DNA from: Photobacterium profundum
GTDB lineage: Bacteria; Pseudomonadota; Gammaproteobacteria; Enterobacterales; Vibrionaceae
NCBI RefSeq assembly: GCF_003026285.1
Contig: NZ_PYOD01000009.1
Coordinates: 1-64,000 of the forward strand
DNA length: 64,000 bases
Direction of reading: 5' to 3'
The position numbers were made by a program, and so were the translations under genes. The notes below the pieces were generated by a model. It worked only from the letters and a program-made list of their open reading frames with translations, did no database searches and had not been told where the DNA came from. Shown here piece after piece: positions 8,815 through 17,097 of the stretch. Positions within the stretch are counted from its first letter, which is position 1. Each line of letters starts with the position of its first letter.

Positions 8815-9183
8815 ATGATAAGCCACATAGATCATGTCGTTCTGACCGTTTCTGATATTGAAGTCACGTTGGATTTCTATCATCGAGCTCTATTTATGGA
8901 AAAAATAGCCTTCGGCAATGGACGCAAAGCACTAAAGTTTGGCGCTCAAAAAATCAATCTGCAAACACTAGGCCAAGAGCCAAGAAATAGAGCCCAAGTC
9001 GGCTCTGGTGATTTATGCCTTATTACACAGTGGAACTTAAAAGAAGTAATTGCTCACCTAATGAGTGAGAATGTAAAAATAGTAGAAGGTCCAGTAAGCA
9101 AATCAGGCGCTGTAGGAGAAATTGAGTCAGTCTATTTTCTGGATCCTGATGAAAATTTGATAGAAGTAAGCGTTTATAAATAA
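8815..9183 (+). CDS. VOC (glyoxalase/bleomycin-resistance) family protein
   Basis: A 122-residue single vicinal-oxygen-chelate domain. The N terminus HIDHVVLTVSDIEVTLDFY and the C terminus FLDPDENLIEVSVY are the two family signatures; the first His and the last Glu are the usual metal ligands. An ideal AAGGAGGT ribosome site (8804-8811) fixes the start. Related small VOC proteins are annotated as glyoxalase-like or antibiotic-binding, but the substrate cannot be read from sequence. It may share a transcript with the 75-residue gene upstream. Confidence 0.9.
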   Translation: MISHIDHVVLTVSDIEVTLDFYHRALFMEKIAFGNGRKALKFGAQKINLQTLGQEPRNRAQVGSGDLCLITQWNLKEVIAHLMSENVKIVEGPVSKSGAVGEIESVYFLDPDENLIEVSVYK

Positions 9184-9718
9184 CGTTCGGTCTTTAATCC
9201 AATAACGTTACGAAGTAGCTGGTGTCTTCAATGATTTACTTATTACCATCTGGTTTTTAGTTAGTAGCTTTTTGCGTTCACGACAATCTTGTTGTGGTGC
9301 GCGCTATAAACACGTTTTAGGGCATATTCGGCTTAAAGTGATCACCTACTAAAGCATTCGGGTGGATTTCGCTTTGTCCACTTAGCGAATTTAGCTATAT
9401 CGCCCAGATAGAACCTGCGATACGCAAATATTGGTTCGTCATTCACTTTATATATATCGGGCATCGCTTGAGGGAATGCTGTTAAACCAATTGAATGAAA
9501 TGAATGTACTGATATTAAATAATTACGAGTAAAGTAAATGTGCAGCAACTACCCCGTCTAGTAATACGGGGGAAAGGTTTGGCATACACTAGCAGTCAAC
9601 TGCCCTACTATGTCGGCTATCGAACTGGTAGATATACGATCTTAAATGTTATCTAGTGTCCCGTGAGTTGTTGATTCCTTCTATAGTTAGACTAATTTTA
9701 GCAGTTGAGATTTATAGA
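9184..9718. other. Intergenic stretch with a possible C-terminal gene remnant
   Basis: No intact gene. On the minus strand (9342 to about 9470) a frame reads YKVNDEPIFAYRRFYLGD then IAKFAKWTKRNPPECF before its stop. This looks like the end of a longer protein whose upstream part is missing. I cannot name the family. Confidence 0.3.
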
Positions 9719-10122
9719 ATGGAAGAAATGGAATCCAAAGACACCATTACAATTTTCATTGCTACTCTCAGTTTCTTTGTTAGTGCGTTTGCTGTTTTCA
9801 TATCATCTAAATCAGCGCAAAAATCTAGAAATAATGATGCCCTCAATTTACTTCATGATACGTGGAAAGACCAAAAAGTATTTGAAGCAAGTAACCCTAA
9901 GACGTTGGTCGCTATTGATGGAGCTATGCTGCACCTATGTGGATTGATTGTGGTGTAAGCAAAAACTTAATTTACGATGTATTCTTTGATAGGTACAAGT
10001 CCATTTACTGTCAATTATTGGCGCATACAGTGCATTTACCTGATGTTGACTATTGTGGAAAAGACTTAATCACTGAAACTGTAAGAAAAGTGTATGCGGA
10101 AATGTCCTTTTGGAGCGTTTAA
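9719..10122 (+). pseudogene. Probable frameshifted gene for a small membrane-anchored protein
   Basis: The first part (ATG at 9719 or 9728) encodes an N-terminal hydrophobic helix (ITIFIATLSFFVSAFAVFI), then a soluble stretch (ALNLLHDTWKDQKVFEASN), and hits a stop at 9956-9958. A second frame, overlapping at about 9937, continues with VSKNLIYDVFFDRYKSIY to 10122. Joining them near 9940 gives one protein of about 130 residues with a TM anchor and a helical domain. The shift could be a real mutation or a sequence error; no slippery heptamer is visible. Family unknown. Confidence 0.4.
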
Positions 10123-10123
10123 T

Positions 10124-10333
10124 ATGAATTTAATTAATATAATTAATGCAACAGATGAAGTGTCTCGGTTAATACTGGAGCTAAGAGAGTCAGGTGCTGA
10201 GTTAGATGAATATCAGTTCCAATCATTTGAAAACTCTTTACAAAACTTAGTTTCATCTGCTACTGGATTAAAACCAAACCTAAGAGATTGTGAGCATTGT
10301 AAAGGTAAGGGGTATGTAGATTCGATAACATAA
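10124..10333 (+). CDS. Small hypothetical protein with a CxxCxGxG motif (69 residues)
   Basis: A 69-residue protein beginning MNLINIINATDEVSRLIL. It has an amphipathic helical N-terminal half and a C-terminal CEHCKGKGYVD (Cys56 and Cys59), a single copy of the CxxCxGxG element found in DnaJ-type zinc fingers. One copy cannot complete a zinc site, so dimerisation or a redox role is possible. It starts 1 nt after the broken frame upstream (ribosome site TGGAG), so the two were probably one operon. Function unknown. Confidence 0.5.
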   Translation: MNLINIINATDEVSRLILELRESGAELDEYQFQSFENSLQNLVSSATGLKPNLRDCEHCKGKGYVDSIT

Positions 10334-10421
10334 CAAAACAAAATGATGCGTTCCACTCGGCAACTTTGGTACGAAAAATAACAGCCAACACCTTGTTGAC
10401 TGTTAGAATGAGAGCTACTAA

Positions 10422-10487
10422 TTAACTGCCTCTGCGGCTCTTTGGTAGTTCTTTCAATTGCCTTGCTGTTCTGATTATTTTAGACAT
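10422..10487 (-). CDS. Very short basic open frame, doubtful (21 residues)
   Basis: A 21-codon frame reading MSKIIRTARQLKELPKSRRG, placed directly downstream of the regulator remnant on the same strand. Basic and helical. It may be the start of a lost gene in a former phage module. No further support. Confidence 0.2.
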   Translation of the reverse strand: MSKIIRTARQLKELPKSRRGS

Positions 10488-10503
10488 GTTTACCCTATCT
10501 CTT

Positions 10504-10650
10504 TCAGCTCCAATTATCATCAATTGAAGACAATTCCCGCCCAGAATAAAGTTTCATCAAGCGCCGATACTCTGGAGGGATTGGTTTTCCGTTACTCCTC
10601 TCAGTAACAGCTCTCACACTCTTGAAAAGCTGACCGTGATAAGATCTTCT
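10504..10650 (-). pseudogene. C-terminal remnant of a phage-type DNA-binding regulator
   Basis: An open stretch without a start reads YHGQLFKSVRAVTERSNGKP, then IPPEYRRLMKLYSGRELS, and stops. The pattern of a turn, then IPPE-RRLMKLYSGREL, resembles the end of small helix-turn-helix regulators of vibrio filamentous phages and prophages, where a basic residue precedes an IPPECRRLM segment. The N-terminal half is absent, so this is a remnant. The family call rests on memory of that motif only. Confidence 0.35.
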
Positions 10651-10853
10651 CTAAATACAAGAACTCAAGGTTAGAGCGTAATTTAATCTTCAACAAAATG
10701 TGATGCCTTGCATGTTTGTCCATTATAAAAGCGACAAAAATTAAGTAGATTCAGGATGAATGAATCATTCTTATAAAGAATCATTTTCTTTATCACAATC
10801 ATCTCGTTACAATTAACACATAAAAATAAACATTGATCAATCAAGGATAGGCA

Positions 10854-11366
10854 ATGAAGTTATCTGCTGTAATTCTTTCACTCGTACTTCTTCCAACAAC
10901 GGCACTGGCATCAACAACTAACTGTGAAAGCGACAAATACCACCAGTATGTCGACGCATCATTAAGCTGGTATCAAAGTTTGGTTGATTTGAGTGTTAAA
11001 CAAGATGAAAGCCTTAAAGAAGTAGGTGACTGGTTTTTAGCTGGTCGTAAACATCACTTTGAATTAAATCGTGAAGCGGTTGATTGGTACTTAGAAAATG
11101 ATAAAGACCAACTTGATCTAAACCAACCAGTTGAATCTTGGTTACAACTAACTCAGCAAGACGTTAAAAAGCTATCAACGCAACAAGATGAACTTGGTCG
11201 TTATGCAAAAAAAGCATTTGATGATCGCCAGAGCACACCTCATAAGAAGAATTATGAGCTACGCAGTGCCTTTGCTAACTTACTGACCCACCCTGTAAAT
11301 ATTGATGAGCCCCTGAATGCTTACAATGAAAAAATGACAAAAATTGCAGCGATTAAGTGTGACTAA
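10854..11366 (+). CDS. Hypothetical periplasmic protein (170 residues)
   Basis: A Sec signal peptide (MKLSAVILSLVLLPTTALA, cut before STTN) leads a wholly helical, highly charged protein with one cysteine near each end of the mature chain (residues 24 and 169), which could pair in the periplasm. Repeated W-Y/W-F/W-L dipeptides about 35 residues apart (SWYQSL, DWFLAG, DWYLEN, SWLQLT) suggest a helical bundle. I do not recognise the family. A terminator at 11410 makes it monocistronic. Confidence 0.65.
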   Translation: MKLSAVILSLVLLPTTALASTTNCESDKYHQYVDASLSWYQSLVDLSVKQDESLKEVGDWFLAGRKHHFELNREAVDWYLENDKDQLDLNQPVESWLQLTQQDVKKLSTQQDELGRYAKKAFDDRQSTPHKKNYELRSAFANLLTHPVNIDEPLNAYNEKMTKIAAIKCD

Positions 11367-11715
11367 CACCGTTGGTAATAACTCTATTTAATTACTGAAT
11401 ATAAAGTATCCGCGACTCATTGTTGCGGTTTTTTTTATCTACTCATAGATACCTAATCTACTTCAGAGTCACTTCCGAAAGACGAGTTTTAGATAAAGTA
11501 TATAAGTATTAATTATCATTAACATCTTAATTATTCAGCTATATTTTTGATATTATAGTAAATTTATTATTTAACATTATATTGACATAGCGTATTCTTG
11601 CTTTGCGTATAAGAACAGCACAAAGTAAAATTCAACTTGCATACTTTGTGTGCCATATAAAAATACACGTTATATACCTTTTTATTTAACAGCATTGTTT
11701 TTCACAGGAGTGGTA
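11367..11715. other. Intergenic stretch, AT-rich
   Basis: Contains the terminator at 11410 and then about 270 nt of AT-rich sequence that must hold the promoter of the DUF2860 gene. No other element recognised. Confidence 0.5.
11410..11436 (+). terminator. Terminator after the periplasmic protein gene
   Basis: Stem CCGCGAC/GTTGCGG (one G-T pair) with a 5-nt loop and a run of eight T. Confidence 0.88.
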
Positions 11716-12696
11716 ATGAAGCCTCTTTCGATGGGTCTGCTTATTGCAATGACCTCAACATCAGCTTGGGCTAACCCTTTAGTTCAGTGGGAGCAAGGAT
11801 TCAGCGGTGATATTTCATTGCTTACGGGTTTTAGCTATAGCAAATCACAATTCAATACAGATCAAGAATCAACCTCTTCTCTTAACAGCTCTGGCAAATC
11901 TGATACTAAAGCACTTATCACCCCACTCGGTGCTATTCAATATTCTTTCGCTTCAGATAAGCAGGTTTTCATGGGTACTAGCCGATCAGATTTGGCATTA
12001 GGCCGTTTCCACATTGAGGCAGGTTACCGTCAATTATTCGAAGGTAATGGTATGGTTAGCTTAAGCTATGTACCTGGTATCATTGGAACTAAAACATGGG
12101 AAGATCCCTTTTTAGTGAATGAAAACCGAACTGAGACAGATACAAAAATTAAAGGGTTCCGTTTTCAATACAAAAATATACTGGGATCTAACTTCTCAAT
12201 GGAAACCTCTGTTGGGCAGCAAGATATTGATACTGAAAAAAGTGGTCAAAAACAAAACTTGTCGGAAACTGAAATAGCCTCATTAGATCGTGAAGGAAAC
12301 ATCGTTTATTTAGAGGGGTCTTATCGCCAATCTATTGCTCGAGGGCGATTATTGCGTGGTGCGTTGAGCTATACCCGATTTGATGCTGATGGCGACGCGA
12401 TGTCATATGATACCTATGGTGCACAGCTAAGTGTTATACAGATGCTACCAAGCTCTAGTCTCGTGCTAACGTTTGGCTATAAAAATGCACAGTACGAAGC
12501 AGAGAACCCAGTATTTGACGAAAAGCAAAAAGATGATCTGTGGAGTGTCTTTTTAGCGTATGAATACAACGAGCCTTTTGGTTGGACAGATTGGGGGCTA
12601 GTGTCATTGATTGGTTATAACACAACAGACTCCAATATCAATTTCTATAACGAAGACTCCCTAATGGCCACAGTCGGTATCAACTATAAATTTTAA
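11716..12696 (+). CDS. DUF2860 family outer-membrane protein
   Basis: A 326-residue protein. The start at 11716 has AGGAG at 11706-11710 and a proper signal peptide (MKPLSMGLLIAMTSTSAWA, then NPLVQWEQGF); the open frame upstream is ignored. The mature part consists of amphipathic strands (FSGDISLLTGFSYS, MVSLSYVPGI, RLLRGALSYTRF, LVLTFGYKNAQY) ending in VGINYKF with terminal Phe, the outer-membrane barrel signature. The opening GFSGDISLLTG matches what I recall of DUF2860 proteins, common in Vibrionaceae. Its substrate is unknown. Confidence 0.82.
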   Translation: MKPLSMGLLIAMTSTSAWANPLVQWEQGFSGDISLLTGFSYSKSQFNTDQESTSSLNSSGKSDTKALITPLGAIQYSFASDKQVFMGTSRSDLALGRFHIEAGYRQLFEGNGMVSLSYVPGIIGTKTWEDPFLVNENRTETDTKIKGFRFQYKNILGSNFSMETSVGQQDIDTEKSGQKQNLSETEIASLDREGNIVYLEGSYRQSIARGRLLRGALSYTRFDADGDAMSYDTYGAQLSVIQMLPSSSLVLTFGYKNAQYEAENPVFDEKQKDDLWSVFLAYEYNEPFGWTDWGLVSLIGYNTTDSNINFYNEDSLMATVGINYKF

Positions 12697-12859
12697 TATC
12701 AATGCATCAAAATAGTTAATTGGTGTGACTATATCGATGATCTTGAAGGTTTTTATGCGAACAGTTAGTAGCAAACATAGAAATATTTCGAGACATCGAT
12801 ACCAATTTCTATTAAATTAGCATCAATTTGCCGAAGTTAATCAAAAGTAACAAGTCATT

Positions 12860-14509
12860 ATGGCAGTGGATAATAGAAAAGCCGATGCGACTTTAGAGTC
12901 GTTACATCGCATTTTTACGGTGCCGGAAGCACCTGAATCAACCTTAGGGCTGATCGAGCAAAAAATCTCACAAAACCTAAATGAATTTTTAGGGACTCAT
13001 ATTGCTGCGCGCGAAAAGCCGCTTGTAGAGATTGAAAAGGATTTCTCGTCTGCTGACATTCCTGAAAGCCCTAGCTTTGTTTCCGATCACACTCAATTCT
13101 TGCTGACTAAGCTTGTTGCTCAGTCAGTTCATACGTCTGCGCCAAGCTTTATTGGCCACATGACGTCTGCTTTACCGTATTTTTTGATGCCGCTATCAAA
13201 AATTATGATTGGTCTAAACCAAAACTTGGTAAAGATTGAAACCTCAAAGGCATTCACTCCCCTAGAGCGCCAAGTTTTAGGCATGATGCACAACTTAATC
13301 TTCAATGAAGAGACAAGTTTCTATCAGCAGTGGATGCACAGTGCAAACCACTCTTTAGGGTCTTTTTGTTCTGGCGGAACAATTGCCAATATCACAGCAC
13401 TCTGGGTGGCACGAAACAATGTGTTAAAACCAGATGGTGAATTTAAGGGTGTGGCCAATGAAGGTCTATTCCGTGCAATGAAGCATTACGGATATGATGA
13501 CCTTGCAGTACTTGTCTCTGAACGTGGTCACTATTCACTGAAAAAAGCCGCTGATATATTAGGTATTGGACGTGACTGCGTGATCCCAATTAAAACGGAT
13601 GACAATAACCGAATACGAGTTGATGAATTAACGGCAACACTCCAATCCCTAAAAGAAAAGAACATTAAACCTTTCGCTATTATTGGTGTGGCTGGTACAA
13701 CTGAAACGGGTAATATTGACCCGCTAGACGAGCTAGCCGACATAGCGCAAGCGCATGATTGTCATTTTCATGTCGATGCTGCTTGGGGCGGCGCAACCTT
13801 AATGTCAAACAAATATCGTTCTTTATTAAAAGGGATCGAGCGAGCAGACTCGATCACTATTGATGCGCACAAGCAACTGTACGTACCAATGGGAGCTGGC
13901 ATGGTTATCTTCAAAAACCCGGCTTTAATGACATCGATTGAACATCACGCTGAATATATTCTTCGTAAAGGTTCCAAAGATTTAGGTAGCCATACTTTAG
14001 AAGGTTCGCGTAGTGGTATGGCAATGCTACTGTTTGCGAGTTTGAACATTATTAGCCGACCTGGCTATGAAATGTTGATCAATAGCAGTATCGATAAAGC
14101 CAAATATTTTGCTAATCTGATTAAGCAAGAGCCTGATTTCGAGCTAATCACAGAACCTGAGTTATGCTTACTCACCTATCGCTATGTACCAGCAGAAACA
14201 CAACAAGCATTAGCCATTGCGAATGCCGAAGATAAGCATCTATTGCACGATTCACTCAATGACCTTACGAAATTCATTCAAAAGCGTCAGCGTGAATCTG
14301 GTAAATCTTTTGTATCACGTACTCGTTTAACACCTGAAAAGTGGGATCACAAAATCACGACGGTTTTCAGAGTTGTACTGGCGAACCCGCTAACCACCGA
14401 TGATATTTTACAAGATGTTTTAATCGAACAAAAAGAACTCGCGAAAGAAAGTGTGCATAGTCTGCCGCGTTTGATCCATTTAACCAAACGTATTTTGGCT
14501 AATAACTAG
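12860..14509 (+). CDS. panP: PLP-dependent aspartate 1-decarboxylase PanP
   Basis: A 549-residue group II PLP decarboxylase. It carries HVDAAWGGATLMS (cofactor Asp) and the Schiff-base lysine in ITIDAHKQLYVPMG (Lys338), plus the SFCSGGTIANITAL cofactor-phosphate loop. The N-terminal region (LESLHRIFTVPEAPESTLGL, then SFIGHMTSALPYFLMPLSKI) closely matches the vibrio protein PanP, which makes beta-alanine from aspartate for pantothenate and CoA synthesis in organisms lacking the pyruvoyl enzyme PanD. Older annotation calls it glutamate decarboxylase. It stands alone, with a hairpin after it. Confidence 0.9.
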   Translation: MAVDNRKADATLESLHRIFTVPEAPESTLGLIEQKISQNLNEFLGTHIAAREKPLVEIEKDFSSADIPESPSFVSDHTQFLLTKLVAQSVHTSAPSFIGHMTSALPYFLMPLSKIMIGLNQNLVKIETSKAFTPLERQVLGMMHNLIFNEETSFYQQWMHSANHSLGSFCSGGTIANITALWVARNNVLKPDGEFKGVANEGLFRAMKHYGYDDLAVLVSERGHYSLKKAADILGIGRDCVIPIKTDDNNRIRVDELTATLQSLKEKNIKPFAIIGVAGTTETGNIDPLDELADIAQAHDCHFHVDAAWGGATLMSNKYRSLLKGIERADSITIDAHKQLYVPMGAGMVIFKNPALMTSIEHHAEYILRKGSKDLGSHTLEGSRSGMAMLLFASLNIISRPGYEMLINSSIDKAKYFANLIKQEPDFELITEPELCLLTYRYVPAETQQALAIANAEDKHLLHDSLNDLTKFIQKRQRESGKSFVSRTRLTPEKWDHKITTVFRVVLANPLTTDDILQDVLIEQKELAKESVHSLPRLIHLTKRILANN

Positions 14510-14526
14510 CGTCCAATAAATCCATT

Positions 14527-14553
14527 AAACAGTCTGATAATCTCAGGCTGTTT
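14527..14553 (+). terminator. Hairpin after panP, possible terminator
   Basis: Stem AAACAGTCTGA/TCAGGCTGTTT (one T-G pair) with loop TAATC. The following sequence is GGGTATT, so the T-run is lacking and termination is uncertain. Confidence 0.5.
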
Positions 14554-14854
14554 GGGTATTACTCCCTCAAATTCCCCCACCAACGCTCAGCCTTATTTAT
14601 CGAGATATAATACTATATTTCAATAATGTCATAATCGTAACATTTCGAATTATTTAGCTGTTACCATAACAATATGCATGTTAAAGAGTCGATATTTTAT
14701 GTAACCGTATCGTAAATTTCATCGTAAAAAAAACAAATTTTCAGAGTCACTATTGAGCAGGTCGATTAATGTTCTAAAAACATACAGTTAGCATTTATTT
14801 ACAGATTCAACAAAAGTTGATTAAAATCAACAAAAGTGCAGTTAAGTTACCATG

Positions 14855-14884
14855 AAAAAGCCGGAACATAGAATATCCCGGCTT
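14855..14884 (-). terminator. Terminator of torR
   Basis: On the minus strand, AAGCCGG and CCGGCTT form a stem with a 13-nt loop, followed by TTTTTC. It lies 60 nt past the torR stop codon. Confidence 0.75.
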
Positions 14885-14944
14885 AAATAGAGGCTGGTTA
14901 AAACGACTTTTCAGTTAGATATTTTAACGTTAATTTGTGAGGAT

Positions 14945-15658
14945 TTAATCACCAGCAAACATGTAACCTTCACCATGAACAGTGACAAAAATTTGTGGAT
15001 TTTTAGGGTCAACTTCCATTTTAGAACGCATTCTCCGAATCAGAACATCGATGGTTCTATCATTAGGAGCCTCTACGCGATGGCTCAACATATTCAGAAT
15101 TCTTTCACGGCTTAATACAACATTTTGGTGCGAAGAAAAAGCAACTAAAAGCTCATATTCTGCTTTAGTAAGCTTCACTGGCTGACCATTATGAGTCAAT
15201 GCTCGCTTGTTAATATCGAACTGCCAATCGCTGAAACGAATGATGTTATCTTCTTGTATTTCAACTAACGTTTCACTACGTGCTTTTTCGACTAAGTCCA
15301 TGCGCCATAATAAGTTTTTAACTCTTACAAGCAGTTCCCTTAACTCGAATGGTTTTGTCACATAATCGTCAGCACCCATCTCTAAACCCACGATGCGATC
15401 AATGCTATCTGTTCGACCTGTAACTAGAATAATACCCACTTCAGAGCGGCTTCTTAATTCACGTGTAAGTAATAAACCATTCTCACCCGGCAAGTTAATA
15501 TCGAGCATGATTAGGTCTATGTTTTCGACCATCATTATCTCTCGCATCTGCTCGCCATTTTCTGCTTGGCTTACTTGGTAACCCTCATTTTCAAAATACC
15601 CAACAAGTTTGGTGCGGGTAACAATTTCATCTTCTACAACAAGTACGTGATGACTCAT
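14945..15658 (-). CDS. torR: TMAO response regulator TorR (OmpR/PhoB family)
   Basis: A 237-residue two-domain regulator: receiver with LVVEDE, the phosphorylated Asp in LIMLDINLPGENG, and VTKPF; then a winged-helix DNA-binding domain ending MRSKM...VHGEGYMF. The segment TGRTDSIDRIVGLEMGADDY followed by KNLLWRMDL matches E. coli TorR rather than ArcA. I start at MSHHVLVV (15658), as in TorR; the frame continues upstream but without homology. It is divergent from torC, the arrangement known for tor loci. TorS and TorT, its sensor partners, are not in the window. Confidence 0.92.
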   Translation of the reverse strand: MSHHVLVVEDEIVTRTKLVGYFENEGYQVSQAENGEQMREIMMVENIDLIMLDINLPGENGLLLTRELRSRSEVGIILVTGRTDSIDRIVGLEMGADDYVTKPFELRELLVRVKNLLWRMDLVEKARSETLVEIQEDNIIRFSDWQFDINKRALTHNGQPVKLTKAEYELLVAFSSHQNVVLSRERILNMLSHRVEAPNDRTIDVLIRRMRSKMEVDPKNPQIFVTVHGEGYMFAGD

Positions 15659-15724
15659 TTTTATCTCTTTTATTGTGTTTTTATTGCCTAATAAAACGTT
15701 AGCACATCCAATTGCCATTAACAA

Positions 15725-15777
15725 TTTTTCATAAACCGATGCTGACTGTTAATTCTTGCCGTTAACCTTATTCATAT
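15725..15777. promoter_or_regulatory. Candidate tor boxes (TorR binding sites) in the torR-torC gap
   Basis: Three decamers resemble the E. coli tor box CTGTTCATAT: TTTTTCATAA at 15725 (7/10), CTGTTAATTC at 15746 (7/10) and TTATTCATAT at 15768 (8/10). They are direct repeats spaced 21 and 22 nt, two helical turns, as expected for TorR binding on one DNA face. They would control torC and possibly torR itself. Confidence 0.5.
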
Positions 15778-15817
15778 CGTGGACTTATTATCACCTCATA
15801 AAAATTTAAGCACCTCC

Positions 15818-15836
15818 GTAGGTTATGGAGGCAATT
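15818..15836 (+). other. Hairpin in the torC leader
   Basis: CCTCCGTA and TATGGAGG pair (one G-T) with loop GGT just upstream of torC. The right arm contains ATGGAGG, whose GGAGG ends about 28 nt before the torC start, too far to be its ribosome site. A role in translation control is speculation. Coordinates are accurate to one or two bases. Confidence 0.35.
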
Positions 15837-15860
15837 CTTTGTTTATGGAATATTCCAAAT

Positions 15861-17027
15861 ATGAAAAAACTTTGGCAAAAGTTGATAAAACCAAGCAGCA
15901 AGTATTCAATTCTTGCGTTGGTATTAGTCGGTATCGGTATCACGCTAACGGGTACATTCACTGTACACAAAGGTTTTGAGTTTGCTTCAACCACAGAATT
16001 CTGTACCTCTTGTCACACCATGCAAGGTAACTACGAAGAGTATAAACAAACTATTCACTTTAAAAATGCCTCTGGTGTACGTGCTGAGTGTGTTGATTGC
16101 CACCAACCAAAAGACTTGCCAGGAAAAATATTCCGTAAGCTAGAAGGCGCAAAGGATCTTTACCACCACTTCATTTCTAAAAAAGTAGATACGCCTGAAA
16201 AATTCGAAGAACACCGCCTAGGAATGGCGCAAGCTGTTTGGGCTCGAATGGAAGGACAAAACTCGAAAACATGTAAAAGTTGTCACGCTTACGATTCGAT
16301 GGATCACTCAAAACAATCGGCTAAAGCTGCGTTTGAAATGAACAAAGCAGCCGCTGAAGATATGAACTGTATCGAATGTCACAAAGGTATTGCTCACGAG
16401 TTACCTAACATGGCGGGAGGCTTCCAAAAAGATTTCGAAGAGCTACAAACAACAGCTAAATCTCAAGGTGCTGCTGCTGAAAAACTTTACTCTTTAGGAG
16501 AGAAAGATCTTTTCGCAACCAACAACGCTGATGCTAAATCAGAAGGTAAGCTATTACCGGCTTCTGAAGTTATCGTTCTTGAACGTAAAGACGACATGCT
16601 GAAAGTACAAGTTGACGGCTGGTTAGAAAAAGCAGGAAAAGGCCGTGTACTAACTGAATACATGGGTAAACGTGTCTTTAAAGCAACGATTCGCGGCGAT
16701 GTAAAAGCGGGTGAGAAATTACTTGAAGAGAAAACTGACGCGTCAACCGACATTGTTTGGCAACACGTTTCTGTTGAAGCATGGATCAGCCCTGATGACA
16801 TGATCGATAGCATTCAACCTATCTGGAATTACGCAGAAGACATGTATGGCTCAACCTGCAATGCATGCCATGCTGCACCAGCACCTGACCACTTCACAGC
16901 AAATGGCTGGATCGCAAGCCTGAATGCGATGAGTGCTTACTACCGCTTAACGAAAACTGAAGAGCGTACTTTGCTGAAGTACCTACAAAATCACGGTAAA
17001 GACACTGGCGGCGCTAGCGCCCACTAA
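15861..17027 (+). CDS. torC: Pentahaem c-type cytochrome TorC
   Basis: A 388-residue NapC/NirT-type membrane cytochrome that passes electrons from menaquinol to TorA. One N-terminal anchor helix (residues 15-35), then four CxxCH haem sites (Cys48, 77, 138, 170: CTSCH, CVDCH, CKSCH, CIECH) and a fifth, CNACH, in the C-terminal domain (Cys333). This is the TorC layout, in which the C-terminal monohaem domain contacts TorA. The start MKKLWQKL aligns with E. coli MRKLWNAL; an in-frame ATG at 15825 would add 12 unrelated residues. A 9-bp hairpin (17038-17060) sits between torC and torA. Confidence 0.95.
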   Translation: MKKLWQKLIKPSSKYSILALVLVGIGITLTGTFTVHKGFEFASTTEFCTSCHTMQGNYEEYKQTIHFKNASGVRAECVDCHQPKDLPGKIFRKLEGAKDLYHHFISKKVDTPEKFEEHRLGMAQAVWARMEGQNSKTCKSCHAYDSMDHSKQSAKAAFEMNKAAAEDMNCIECHKGIAHELPNMAGGFQKDFEELQTTAKSQGAAAEKLYSLGEKDLFATNNADAKSEGKLLPASEVIVLERKDDMLKVQVDGWLEKAGKGRVLTEYMGKRVFKATIRGDVKAGEKLLEEKTDASTDIVWQHVSVEAWISPDDMIDSIQPIWNYAEDMYGSTCNACHAAPAPDHFTANGWIASLNAMSAYYRLTKTEERTLLKYLQNHGKDTGGASAH

Positions 17028-17097
17028 TACCTAAGAGGCGGGTTATGACTAATAGCCCGCGTTATTGCACAGAATTTCAAATTTAAGGATCGCGTCT

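Larger units (their letters stand above)
10334..10853. other. Intergenic stretch with decayed phage-like sequence
   Basis: No intact gene. Two minus-strand fragments (10422-10487 and 10504-10650) are described separately. The last 150 bases are AT-rich and should hold the promoter for the periplasmic protein gene at 10854. Confidence 0.4.
14510..14944. other. Convergent intergenic region between panP and torR
   Basis: Between the two terminators (14527 and 14855) lies about 300 nt of AT-rich sequence. I see no gene or RNA in it. Confidence 0.5.

Noticed and set aside
9342..9548. Minus-strand 68-codon frame as an intact gene
   Set aside because: Only its C-terminal half looks protein-like; the N-terminal part seems to be read through non-coding sequence.
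15825..15860. Upstream in-frame ATG as the torC start
   Set aside because: It would add 12 residues before MKKLWQKL, which aligns with the E. coli TorC start.
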